From Streptomyces sp. DT2A-34 (lineage in GTDB: Bacteria; Actinomycetota; Actinomycetes; Streptomycetales; Streptomycetaceae), in assembly GCF_030499515.1 (NCBI RefSeq), contig NZ_JASTWJ010000001.1:6862001-6926000 (forward strand): a DNA stretch of 64,000 bases. Direction: 5' to 3'. The number at the start of each line of letters is the position of its first letter. Position 1 is the first letter of the stretch. Positions 43,096 to 51,417 of the stretch are shown piece after piece. The notes below the pieces were generated by a model. That model had not been told where the DNA came from. It made no database searches and was given only the letters and a program-made list of their open reading frames with translations. A program made the translations under genes and the position numbers.

Positions 43096-44073
43096 CCGAA
43101 GCCGTCTTCCGGGAGACCACCGCCGAGCCCGTCACCAAGTCCGTGCCGCTGTCCCATCTCTCCCTGGAGCTGGGCCACCTCTACATGGAGGACTTCGAGG
43201 CCGGGCCCGACCGGCTGCGTGAGCACTTCGCCGAGGTACGGATCTGGGTGGACGCGGTGCGCGCCTCCGCCGCCCGCCGCAGCAAGCGCCCGCGCATCAG
43301 CACCTGCTTCCTCATCGACGACTACTTCACCCGCTTCTCCACCCCGGCCGAGCTGATCCCGATGGTGCTGAAGGAGGCCGAGAAGGCCGGTCTCGTCATC
43401 GACTACCTCGCCCGGGAGTCGGCCTGCGCGGTCGCCGACCGCATCGAGCTCGCCGAATCGGTCATGCACCGCCTCGTCGAGTCGCCGCCGCCGGGCAGCT
43501 ACGGCTCCCGCCCGCCCGTCAGCCAGAACCGGCTGGCTCGCCAACGGCCAGCGCACGCCCACGATGTCCCGCAGCGCCCTGGGCGAGGTCAAGGGCTGGC
43601 AGCCGCCCCAGGAGACCGCGGCCCGCAACCACTCCGTCTTCATGGACGTCGAGCTGTGGTCCGAGAAGGACGGCAAGCGCCTGTGGTCCTGCCCGTTCCT
43701 GGCCGCCGTGTGGCAACTGGCCCGCCTGGGGCTGTTACGGCACCTCGGCGAGCCCGTGCTGGAGCCGCAGGCGTGGACGGGCGGGGAGTTCCCGCACGAC
43801 TGGGACCGGCTGCCGCCGCTGATCAAGCTCACCGACACCACAGCTGCCTTCAGCGCCTACCGCACCTGCACGCTCATGCCGAACCGGTTCCTCGCCGTCG
43901 AGGACGCCGTGCGGCTCATCCTGGACCAGATAGACGTCGACGCCGGGGCGCTGAAGCAGGTCGCCGACCGGTCCGGCGGCGAGAGGATGGCGGTACCGGC
44001 CGCCGTCGCACAGCGCGCCACCTACGTCTTCTACGAGGAGCCCGGCGACTCCTCCGAGGCTGAGGGGACCTGA
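43092..44073 (+). CDS. SCO2522-family protein, function unknown (frameshifted)
   Basis: The first frame gives TKSVPLSHLSLELGHLYMED, then RISTCFLIDDYFTRFSTPAE, and PPGSYGSRPPVSQN. An extra A at 43527-43528 (CAGAACC, where CAGACC is expected) breaks it. The second frame then continues ANGQRTPTMSRSALGEVKGW, AARNHSVFMDVELWSE and FSAYRTCTLMPNRFLAVE to the stop at 44073. Joined length is about 326 aa. No catalytic motif is recognised. A TTA codon lies at 43735-43737 in the second frame. It is translationally coupled to the SCO2523-type gene. Confidence 0.78.
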
Positions 44074-44074
44074 G

Positions 44075-45046
44075 ATGACGGCGGCCCCGGGACAGTCGGC
44101 GCGTTCGGTCCTCGCCTGCGGTGAGGTGCGTACCTGTCTGCTGCCGTCCTTCCAGGCGCTCGACGGCCGGGCCGCCGCCCAACTGCTCCGGCTGCGCGCC
44201 GACGAACCCGTCCGGGTCTCCCTGCGGCCCACCATGTACGCCCTTTCCCCGGAGGTGCTGACCGGGGTGGACTGCCGGCTGCCCACCTCCAACGGCAGCA
44301 AGGTCCGGGCCGTCGGTACGGTCGTCGCCCGCGCGGCGCTGACCGAGGGCCGCCTGTTGCAGTCGACCGCGTACTTCAGCGTCCCGGCCGCCGGCCCCGA
44401 CATCCGGCGCTCCTGGGGGCAGTACCTCGTACGGCCCGGCCTGGTCGAGCCGTTCGGCAAACTGCCCCAACAGGCCACAGCGGAAGGCGTGTTGCGTGGC
44501 GCCGGGCGTGGCGAGCTCGACCTCGGTGCGATCGCCGAAGGCCTGCTGGCCCAGCTCCGCCGCCACGCGCTGCTCGACCGCCGGGTGCCCTTCAAGTCCC
44601 GGCCCACGCACCTGCGTTGGGTGGCGCGACGGCAGCCCGAGGGCGAGCGGGCGTCCCTGACGAACTTCACCGTGGCCGAAGGCGGACTGCGCACCATGGA
44701 GTTACGGCTGCCGGAGGGCGTCCCGGCCGCCGCCGCGGCCGGCCTCTGTGAGGATCTCGCCCTGCACGACTGGCTTTTGACGACGGTTCAGCTCATGCTT
44801 GACAACAACCGGATCGGCGCGGCGGACGGGCCCTCGGTCATCGAGGCGCTCCAACCGGTCGTGGTGCATCTGCTGCACCTGTGGATGCCGCGCGCACACG
44901 TGGACCCCGCGCTGGGTCACCTGTGGGACGTACTGGAAGCGAAACCGGGGTTCTCCCGGCAATGGGAGAACCTCAGCCGGCGCATCAGAGATCGACTGGC
45001 CCTCCAGGCCGTGGCGGCGCCGCACCAGGCGCTGACCCCGCGCTGA
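44075..45046 (+). CDS. SCO2521-family protein, function unknown
   Basis: 323 aa from an ATG one base after the SCO2522 stop. It matches the family named after SCO2521; no enzymatic motif is recognised. The N-terminal half is beta-rich (ACGEVRTCLLPSFQAL, VRAVGTVVARAALTEG). The C-terminal half is helical with LWMPRAHVDPALGHLWDVLE. It is soluble with no signal peptide. A TTA codon at 44702-44704 encodes Leu in TMELRLPEG. Tight packing in the operon suggests a complex with SCO2522-2524 products. Confidence 0.78.
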   Translation: MTAAPGQSARSVLACGEVRTCLLPSFQALDGRAAAQLLRLRADEPVRVSLRPTMYALSPEVLTGVDCRLPTSNGSKVRAVGTVVARAALTEGRLLQSTAYFSVPAAGPDIRRSWGQYLVRPGLVEPFGKLPQQATAEGVLRGAGRGELDLGAIAEGLLAQLRRHALLDRRVPFKSRPTHLRWVARRQPEGERASLTNFTVAEGGLRTMELRLPEGVPAAAAAGLCEDLALHDWLLTTVQLMLDNNRIGAADGPSVIEALQPVVVHLLHLWMPRAHVDPALGHLWDVLEAKPGFSRQWENLSRRIRDRLALQAVAAPHQALTPR

Positions 45047-45086
45047 GGGGCGGAAACCGAAACCGCATACAGACGGGGGATGAGAA

Positions 45087-46028
45087 ATGAACGGAGCGCC
45101 CTTAGGGACAGGGAACAACGGTCACCCACCGCGCCCGCAGCCGCGCATGCCCAAGATGTTCTGGCGGATCCTGATCACCGCCTCGGCGGCGGGCGGGGCC
45201 TTCCTGCTGACCAGCATCCTGGACCAGGACGACGGCAACATCTGGCAGTGGGTGGCGTCCATCGTCATCGGCAGCGCGGCGCTGATCGTGCAGTTCCTGA
45301 TCGACTTCGGGGAGCGGTTCGAGAAGGTCGACACCCGCTTCAACGAGATCCTCGCCGCGACGACGCTGTTCAGCCAGGTGGACGGTTCGGTGCTCCGCTC
45401 CGACGAGGTGACCCGGCTGGTCCTCGGCTACACCAAGGTCCGTGAGCAGGGCGGCGACATCGTGCAGGCCTTCGCCGAGAAGGAACTCGGCCGCCTCGCC
45501 AAGATGATGGAAGGCCTCGGCAGCGGCAGCGCGGACTGCCCCGGCGAGAACCACGAGTGGCTCATCGACATCACCGACTGCGTCAAGATGACCCTCGACG
45601 CCACCAGCACCTCGGTGGACCGGGAGTTCTGGACCAGCGGGCCCGCCGAGCGGTACCTCGCCGCGCAGGAGAAGGCGATCAGGAGGCGGGGCGTGGAGAT
45701 CCGGCGCCTGTTCGTCGTACGGGTCCCGGAGGAGGTCACGCCGGAACTCAGAGCGCTGTGCGAGGACCAGCGCCGACGGGGCATCGAGGCGCGCATCGCC
45801 GTGCGGTCACTGATGGAGTCCACCCCCAAGGTGAACGACTTCATCATCTTCGACGGCGAGATGTGCTACGAGACCAAGCCGGACCTCCAGTCCAACCCGG
45901 ACGGGACCTGGTTGAGGGCGGAACCGGATCACATCGAGGACCGCGTCAGCCAGTTCTCCGAACTGTGGGAGGAGTCGGAGCGGTCGACGGGCCCCGAGCC
46001 GCAGCCGGCGGTCACTTCGGGGACGTGA
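45087..46028 (+). CDS. Two-TM membrane protein with C-terminal soluble domain
   Basis: 313 aa. Residues about 27-45 (FWRILITASAAGGAFLLTS) and 53-72 (IWQWVASIVIGSAALIVQFL) are two TM helices. The remainder is cytoplasmic: a helical stretch (RFEKVDTRFNEILAATTLFS), then an alpha/beta part including DREFWTSGPAERYLAAQEKA, RGVEIRRLFVV and DFIIFDGEMCYETKPD. The last segments resemble effector-type domains with a phospholipase-D-like fold, but no HKD motif is present. Codon 6 is TTA. It lies 40 bp after the SCO2521 gene and probably belongs to the same operon, anchoring the system at the membrane. Confidence 0.7.
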   Translation: MNGAPLGTGNNGHPPRPQPRMPKMFWRILITASAAGGAFLLTSILDQDDGNIWQWVASIVIGSAALIVQFLIDFGERFEKVDTRFNEILAATTLFSQVDGSVLRSDEVTRLVLGYTKVREQGGDIVQAFAEKELGRLAKMMEGLGSGSADCPGENHEWLIDITDCVKMTLDATSTSVDREFWTSGPAERYLAAQEKAIRRRGVEIRRLFVVRVPEEVTPELRALCEDQRRRGIEARIAVRSLMESTPKVNDFIIFDGEMCYETKPDLQSNPDGTWLRAEPDHIEDRVSQFSELWEESERSTGPEPQPAVTSGT

Positions 46029-46095
46029 CCGGTGCGGGCTGCCGCCCCATGGATCCCGGCGCGAGGCTCACCGCGCGGTAGTTCCACCGCGGTCC

Positions 46096-46132
46096 GTGAA
46101 TCTCTCGTTACAGGACGGTGATGTGAATCTCT
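46096..46132 (+). promoter_or_regulatory. Direct repeat GTGAATCTCT upstream of the ImmA-type gene
   Basis: GTGAATCTCT occurs at 46096-46105 and again at 46123-46132, 27 bp start to start, in the 220-bp gap before the metallopeptidase. It may be a regulator site; nothing more can be said from sequence. Confidence 0.4.
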
Positions 46133-46248
46133 TTTCGATGAGGTGCGGCGACGGGTGTCGTAGATTTGTCCCGTGACCAATCAGCGCGGACTCGATTGTG
46201 CGAGGCACGGGTTCGAGTCGGCGCAGTCGCACGGGGGAGGTTCAACAG

Positions 46249-46779
46249 GTGTGGGGCAAACGGGGCAGGCGTACTTCGGAGCGGTCTCGGGGGGCGCGGG
46301 AAAACCGGCTGCGTGACGCTCAATTGCGCACGCACAGTCGACATTTGATGCGTCAGCTCACGCCCCGATTGCCGCTCAGTGTCACCGCTCTGTGTGATGA
46401 GCTCGGTGAAATGCGGGGCAGGCCGATCCGGCTTATGGAGTGGGATCTGGCGGCTGACGGGCCGTTCGGGGTGCTGATATCCCGTGACCACGAGGACGTC
46501 ATCGTCTATCAGGCGAAGACCACCAAGGCGCACCAAGCACACATCATTCTTCACGAGGTGGGACACATCATCGCGTTCGACCTCCAGGGCGAGCGGCCGC
46601 CGGGCACGGTGGAGCGGACCTGCTATTCCGACCGGGACGAGCGCGACGCCGAGATCATCGCGTCGACGATCATGTACCAGGCCATTTCGATGAGCCGGCG
46701 CGTGCGTAGCCACGGACTCGACGAGCCCTGGCGGCCCTCGGTCTACAACAGCCTCGTCCTCACCGACGGAGCGGTGTGA
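46249..46779 (+). CDS. ImmA/IrrE-family metallo-endopeptidase
   Basis: 176 aa from a GTG at 46249, with GGGGAGG eight bases upstream. The gluzincin motif is HIILHEVGHIIAFDLQG (HExxH). A downstream acidic residue in DERDAEIIAS is in the position of the third zinc ligand. ImmA-type peptidases cleave helix-turn-helix repressors to derepress their targets. The stop overlaps the start of the 7-TM gene (GTGA), and an XRE/EspR-like regulator gene is close by. Cleavage of that regulator is therefore the simplest model. Confidence 0.88.
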   Translation: MWGKRGRRTSERSRGARENRLRDAQLRTHSRHLMRQLTPRLPLSVTALCDELGEMRGRPIRLMEWDLAADGPFGVLISRDHEDVIVYQAKTTKAHQAHIILHEVGHIIAFDLQGERPPGTVERTCYSDRDERDAEIIASTIMYQAISMSRRVRSHGLDEPWRPSVYNSLVLTDGAV

Positions 46780-47945
46780 GCGCGCTCAATCTCATCGCCA
46801 TCGTCACGCTTCTCGCCGGTGCGGTGTGGACCGTGCCCGCGCTCATCCGGCGGCGCTTCCGGGACCCCATGCGGCTGCATCTGTGCCTGGCGTTGCTGCT
46901 GATGGGCGCGGGGAACGTGCTGGCTCAGCCGTTCGTCCTGAGCCTCGTCGACAGCTTCACCTTCGAGGGCTTCTCCAAGATCACATACAATGTGGAGGTC
47001 CTGATCGGCCTCAGCCTCATGGTCGGCTTCCTCCGGGAAAGCCCGCTGAGGCGCTGGGCGCCGCCATGGCCCTGGGAGATCGGCGCCTGCCTCGTCTGTC
47101 TGACGGGGATGCTCGCCATGACGGTGATTCTGCCGACGCAGTTGCGCAATCACCTGCTGACGTCCGACTATCTCGTGGACTGGCGTGTACGCACCTTCTA
47201 CAACTTCGGCAATTTCTACCTGTTCTTCGGATACGCGGCCAGTGCCTACCTGGCCGGGCGTCATGCCCGACGAGGGCGTTCGCTGCGGCGGCTGTCACTG
47301 AACATCATCGCCGTCGGTCTGACCGGCCTGGCTTTCACCTGTATTTTCCGATTCCTTTGGGTGAATCTGCCGACGCTGCGGGAGCCGGGGCGGATGATCT
47401 CCTATACCGACGTCTTTTTCTTCGGCCAGGTCGCCGCCATTGTGGTATGCGTGGGGCCGGGGCTGCCCTTTTTCGTCAGCGTGGCACAGATCGTTCGGGA
47501 GAGGCTGGAGCAGCGCAGTCAGTTCCGTGGACTCGAGGAGCTGTGGCGCCGGTTGGTGGAAGTCCATCCCGAGCTCGTCCTGGACCATCGCAGCCGCCGC
47601 CGGGATGCTCTTCTCGCGAATTCCCCCGCCGTTTACCGGCGTTATGTCGAGTGCCGCGACGGTCTGACCCGGCTCGGTCCCTATCTCCGGCTGGCGGCCG
47701 AGGAGATGTCGACAGCCGTGCCGCAGGACGACCCCAGGGCATCCGCGCGCCTCATCGCCCACGCCCTGCACCTGCACGGCGACCGCGCGACGCGCGATGG
47801 AGGTCCGCCGACGGAGGCGGTCTTCGTCCTCGCCCCGCGCAGCCGTCGCAGCATCGACGGCCATGACTACGAGGAGGATCTCGGCACTCTCATCCGGCTC
47901 TCCGACGAACTGCGCGCGATGCGGACCTGTTCGGCGTCGGCCTGA
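46776..47945 (+). CDS. 7-TM protein of the MAB_1171c type with DUF6545-like cytoplasmic tail
   Basis: 389 aa. Seven hydrophobic helices are visible in the first 235 residues, from LNLIAIVTLLAGAVWTVPAL to VFFFGQVAAIVVCVGPGLPF. A cytoplasmic tail of about 150 residues follows, containing LEELWRRLVEVHPEL and ARLIAHALHLHGDRA, in the style of DUF6545. The family is annotated as putative transporter, but the 7-TM plus tail layout looks equally like a receptor. It is translationally coupled to the ImmA-type peptidase, so it may pass a signal to it. Confidence 0.82.
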   Translation: MSALNLIAIVTLLAGAVWTVPALIRRRFRDPMRLHLCLALLLMGAGNVLAQPFVLSLVDSFTFEGFSKITYNVEVLIGLSLMVGFLRESPLRRWAPPWPWEIGACLVCLTGMLAMTVILPTQLRNHLLTSDYLVDWRVRTFYNFGNFYLFFGYAASAYLAGRHARRGRSLRRLSLNIIAVGLTGLAFTCIFRFLWVNLPTLREPGRMISYTDVFFFGQVAAIVVCVGPGLPFFVSVAQIVRERLEQRSQFRGLEELWRRLVEVHPELVLDHRSRRRDALLANSPAVYRRYVECRDGLTRLGPYLRLAAEEMSTAVPQDDPRASARLIAHALHLHGDRATRDGGPPTEAVFVLAPRSRRSIDGHDYEEDLGTLIRLSDELRAMRTCSASA

Positions 47946-47976
47946 GATGTCCCCGGCCGATGAGTGCGCAGGTGTC

Positions 47977-48435
47977 CTACGCCTTGTCGTCCCCGGAGGC
48001 GGGCGATTTCCTGGAGTCGTCCAGCACGTCCATGATCGACAGTAGTTGCTCGCGCAGTTCGGGGGTCAGCTGGCCGGCCCGCATCGCGATGGACTGCACC
48101 TGCCGGTCGGCGAGTGCCGCCGCCCATTCCTCTTGCGGCTCCGCGGGGCGGGCGGGGGGCTCCTCGTTGATGAGCGCGCTCACTGACACCGGCAGGGTCA
48201 TGTCCCGGGACTGGAAGTACTTGACGATCGCGGAGAGCACGCTGACCGTCGGGTTGGTCTGCGAGCCGTTGCGCAGGGCGGTGAGATAGCTCCGGGAGAT
48301 CGTCACGTCGTGGCTCGGGTCGTTCGAGATGGCCTGGGCGACCTCGGATGTGGACGGTTCGCGCAGACGGCCGACGGTATCCGCGGTGGCTGCATCGGCA
48401 AACCAGGAGTTCAAGCGTTCTGCCAGCGTTGCCAT
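47977..48435 (-). CDS. EspR-like XRE-family regulator
   Basis: 152 aa from an ATG at 48435, behind CGGAGG. The layout closely follows mycobacterial EspR: an N-terminal RLNSWF segment, an HTH with SEVAQAI, ISRSYLTALRNGSQTNPTVS and LSAIVKYFQ, then a C-terminal dimerisation helix pair (ADRQVQSIAMRAGQLTPELR, EQLLSIMDVLDD). It converges on the 7-TM gene and is divergent from the cyclase gene at 48665. It is the likely pathway regulator and a candidate substrate of the ImmA-type peptidase. Confidence 0.85.
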   Translation of the reverse strand: MATLAERLNSWFADAATADTVGRLREPSTSEVAQAISNDPSHDVTISRSYLTALRNGSQTNPTVSVLSAIVKYFQSRDMTLPVSVSALINEEPPARPAEPQEEWAAALADRQVQSIAMRAGQLTPELREQLLSIMDVLDDSRKSPASGDDKA

Positions 48436-48567
48436 GCGTCCGACCTCCGTAGGCCTCGGCGACTCGGGGGTTCCTCTATATGAGCACGAAGGGCGCGGTC
48501 ATCGACGAGCACCCTCTGTCTACGTGCGCCCGCTTCTCACATCGCCCCCTGCTTCGAGAGTAACACA

Positions 48568-48602
48568 AATGACATAGCCAGTGTCATTGCTGCTACTATA
48601 AT
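48568..48602 (+). promoter_or_regulatory. Inverted-repeat operator plus TATAAT promoter of the cyclitol cluster
   Basis: AATGACA-TAGCCAG-TGTCATT (48568-48588) is a perfect 7-7-7 inverted repeat in an unusually AT-rich stretch. Nine bases later lies a consensus -10, TATAAT (48597-48602), leaving about 60 bp to the cyclase ATG. The repeat covers the -35 position, where no TTGACA-like box is seen. That suggests either repression by, or activation through, a bound regulator, most simply the divergently encoded EspR-like protein. Confidence 0.65.
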
Positions 48603-48664
48603 CGACATCGAGCCGATCAAAAGTCCTTCGTGCTCGTAATGTGGCAGCTCACGCTGGAGGGGAT

Positions 48665-49907
48665 ATGCGTAGCGGTACTGTCTTCACTCAAGGGCTTCGC
48701 CAGGCTGTCGGGGGCAGCCCGTTCTGGACGGTCGAGGCCGTCCGTCAAGTGCGTTACCACGTCGTCAGCTCCAACGGCCTGTTCGAACCCGGCAACACGG
48801 CCCTGCTGACCGGATGCCCCGACGCCCCGCTGCACCCGGGCGACCGGCGGCTCGTCGTCATCGACCAGAACGTCGACGCGCTCTACGGCGGCGACATGCG
48901 TGCCTGGTTCACCGCCCACGGGATCGACGCGACGGTCGTACCCCTGCGCGCCGACGAGGCGGTCAAGCAGTGGGACGCGGTCTCGCGGGTCGTCGACGCG
49001 ATGAACGACTTCGGGATCGACCGCCGCCGGGAGCCGGTGCTCGCCGTCGGCGGCGGGGTGCTGACCGATGTCGTCGGCTTCGCGGCGAGCCTCTACCGGC
49101 GCGGAACGCCGTACATCCGCATCCCCACGACGCTGATCGGCCTCGTGGACGCCGGGGTCGGGGGTGAAGACCGGGGTCAACTACGAGCGCGGCAAGAACC
49201 GGCTGGGTACCTACGCGCCGGCGACGGCCACCTTCCTGGACCGGTCCTTCCTGCGCAGCCTGTCCCTGCGGCACATCAGCAACGGCCTCGCCGAGATCCT
49301 GAAGATGGCTCTGATCCGCTCCGAGGACCTGTTCGTCCTGCTGGAGTCGCGGGGCGCGGCCGTCCGCGCCGACCGGCTCCAGGGCACGACCGAGGACCTG
49401 TCCCGGGCCGCGGACGCCATCATCGCCGAGTCCATCCACCTCATGCTGGAGGAACTCCAGCCCAACCTCTGGGAGTCCGCGCTGGAGCGCTGCGTGGACT
49501 ACGGCCACACCTTCAGCCCGACCCTGGAGATGCACGCCCTGCCCGAGCTGCTGCACGGCGAGGCCGTGGTCATCGACATGGCCCTGACGACCGCGCTGGC
49601 CACCCTGCGCGGCGACGTCGCCGAGGCACAGGCCCGGCGGATCTACGACGTGATCCGGGCGCTCGGACTGCCCCTGTGGAACGACGTCCTCGACGACCCG
49701 GCCCTGCTCGACGACGCCCTGCTCGACACCGTGCGCCACCGCGACGGCCAGCAGCGGCTGCCTCTGCCGATCGGCATCGGACGGCACCACTTCGTCAACG
49801 ACGTCACGCCCGCGGAACTGCGCGACGCCACGCGTCTGCTGCGCGACCACGCCCAGGGACACATCCCCTCGGCCGGTTCGCTCGTGCCCGAGCAGGTCGG
49901 CGCGTGA
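48665..49907 (+). CDS. Sugar-phosphate cyclase, 2-epi-5-epi-valiolone synthase type (frameshifted)
   Basis: ATG at 48665 with GGAGG upstream. The first frame encodes RLVVIDQNVDALYGGDMR, the NAD-binding EPVLAVGGGVLTDVVGFAAS, and RIPTTLIGLVDAGVG. A G5 run at 49160-49164 has one G too many. The second frame resumes directly with VKTGVNYERGKNRLGTYAP, the metal-ligand parts NGLAEILKMALI, DYGHTFSPTLEM and LLHGEAVVIDMALTT, and a GIGRHHFVND region. GHTFSP replaces the GHTFGH of 3-dehydroquinate synthase, and KTGVN/GKNRLG fits the EEVS group. EEVS cyclises sedoheptulose 7-phosphate to a C7-cyclitol. Joined length is about 414 aa. Confidence 0.88.
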
Positions 49908-50671
49908 GCCGTACGCACCGCGGTGCCCCGACGGCGGTCGTGGTCGGCGGATCGACCGGCATCGGACGCGGCGTCGCCGACGCCTGGGCCGCGCACGGCA
50001 TCGAGACCCACGTCTTCAGCCGCAGCAGGCCGGCCGACCCCGGCGCCGACCGCCTCGTATGGCACCGGCTCGACTTCCGGGACCCCGAACAGGCCAAGGA
50101 GGCGCTGCGGACCCACGTGCCCGCCGAGGTCTCCCTGGTCTGCTACTCGGCGATCTATTTCACCTCCCGGCGCGAGCCGTTCCTGGAGACCGACGAGGCC
50201 GACTGGCTGGACCAGTTCGCCATCAACGTGCACGGTCTGGCCTGGACGCTGAAGGCGGCGCTGCCGTCGCTGCGGGCCACCGCGCCCGGGCTGTTCCTGC
50301 ACATCTCGTCCGAGGTGGTCTACAACGCCGGCCCGAACCGCTCCGGGTACGCCGCCACCAAGGCCGCGGCCAGCTCGCTGATCCGGTCCGTCTCCCAGGA
50401 GATCGACGCGGACGAGGTGACGTTCGTCGAGGCGCTGCCCGCGGGCATGGTCGACAGCCCGGGCATCCGCGCCCGCCGCTCGCGGGACTTCGACTACAGC
50501 GGCTACATGCCCCCGGCCGCGTTCGCCGGGCTGGCCGGCGAACTCGCCCGCACGCGCGGTGTGCCGTACGCGGGCCAGGCCCTGGTCGTGCACGAGGACG
50601 CGACCTGGTCGTCCGTCGCCGACGGGCTGCCGGTGTCCCAGTCCCGCCCCCTGGGCCGCTCCCTCCGATAG
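49904..50671 (+). CDS. Short-chain dehydrogenase/reductase
   Basis: 255 aa, GTG start overlapping the cyclase stop (GTGA). The cofactor motif is VVVGGSTGIGRGVADAW. A Ser lies in FLHISSEVVYN and the catalytic pair is in SGYAATKAAA (YxxxK). Basic residues after strand 2 (FSRSRPA) favour NADP(H). It lies directly after the cyclase, so oxidation or reduction of a ring hydroxyl or ketone of the valiolone product is likely, by analogy with SDRs in acarbose-type pathways. Confidence 0.88.
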   Translation: MSRTHRGAPTAVVVGGSTGIGRGVADAWAAHGIETHVFSRSRPADPGADRLVWHRLDFRDPEQAKEALRTHVPAEVSLVCYSAIYFTSRREPFLETDEADWLDQFAINVHGLAWTLKAALPSLRATAPGLFLHISSEVVYNAGPNRSGYAATKAAASSLIRSVSQEIDADEVTFVEALPAGMVDSPGIRARRSRDFDYSGYMPPAAFAGLAGELARTRGVPYAGQALVVHEDATWSSVADGLPVSQSRPLGRSLR

Positions 50672-50685
50672 TCAGGAACCCACAG

Positions 50686-51417
50686 ATGCCCAAGGCACAG
50701 CCCGCCGCCCCGGTGGCGACCCCCGACAACCGCCTGCCGCAACTGCGCGCGGCGGCGCTGCTGTTCGACATGGACGGCACGCTGGTGGACTCGACGGCCC
50801 TCGTCGAGTCCACCTGGGCGGGCTTTTGCACACGGCACGGAACCGACCTCGCCGAGGTCCTCGCGTTCGCGCACGGCCGCCCCACCCGCGAGACGGTCGG
50901 CCACTTCGTCCCCGACCCGGACCTCGCGGCGACGGAGACCCGACGGCTCGTCGCGCACGAGGAGTCGGAGACCACCGGGATCACCGAGATACCCGGTGCC
51001 CGCACGCTCCTCGCGGCGCTGCCGCGGGGTTCCTGGGCCGTCGTCACGTCGGCCGGCCGCAAGCTGGCCGAGGTCAGACTCGCCGCCGCGGGGCTGCCCC
51101 TGCCGGAGGTCATGGTGAGCGCCGACGACGTGGTCCATGGCAAGCCCCACCCCGAGGGCTATCTGCACGCCGCCGCCGTGCTCGGCGTCGAGCCGGCGGA
51201 CACGATCGTCTTCGAGGACTCCGCCGCCGGAGTGCGGGCGGCCCTGGCGAGCGGCGCCCGCACCGTGGTCATCGGCGGTCTCGACGCGTTCGACGAGGTG
51301 GCGGAACGATACACCGACTTCCGGGGCTTCCAGGTCGCTACGACGCCCACCGCCCCCGGCGAAGTCCTCCTGACCGCGCCCGCCCCACTCACCGAACCGA
51401 CCGGGGAGCGGCGATGA
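50686..51417 (+). CDS. HAD-family phosphatase
   Basis: 243 aa. Motif I LLFDMDGTLVDS has the nucleophile and acid/base Asp, motif II is VVTSAGRK, motif III is the Lys in HGKPHPEGY, and motif IV is IVFEDSAAGV. The small alpha-helical cap is of the beta-phosphoglucomutase/GPP type. It probably removes a phosphate from a cyclitol phosphate made by the downstream ROK kinase step, or from an early phosphorylated precursor. The stop overlaps the kinase start (ATGA). Confidence 0.9.
   Translation: MPKAQPAAPVATPDNRLPQLRAAALLFDMDGTLVDSTALVESTWAGFCTRHGTDLAEVLAFAHGRPTRETVGHFVPDPDLAATETRRLVAHEESETTGITEIPGARTLLAALPRGSWAVVTSAGRKLAEVRLAAAGLPLPEVMVSADDVVHGKPHPEGYLHAAAVLGVEPADTIVFEDSAAGVRAALASGARTVVIGGLDAFDEVAERYTDFRGFQVATTPTAPGEVLLTAPAPLTEPTGERR

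Noticed and set aside
49150..49180. Programmed ribosomal frameshift in the cyclase gene
   Set aside because: No slippery heptamer or stimulating structure of a known type is visible, and other genes in the window have similar single-base breaks, so error or mutation is simpler.
48665..49907. 3-dehydroquinate synthase (AroB)
   Set aside because: GHTFSP replaces GHTFGH, and KTGVN/GKNRLG motifs fit the valiolone synthase group; no other shikimate genes are adjacent.
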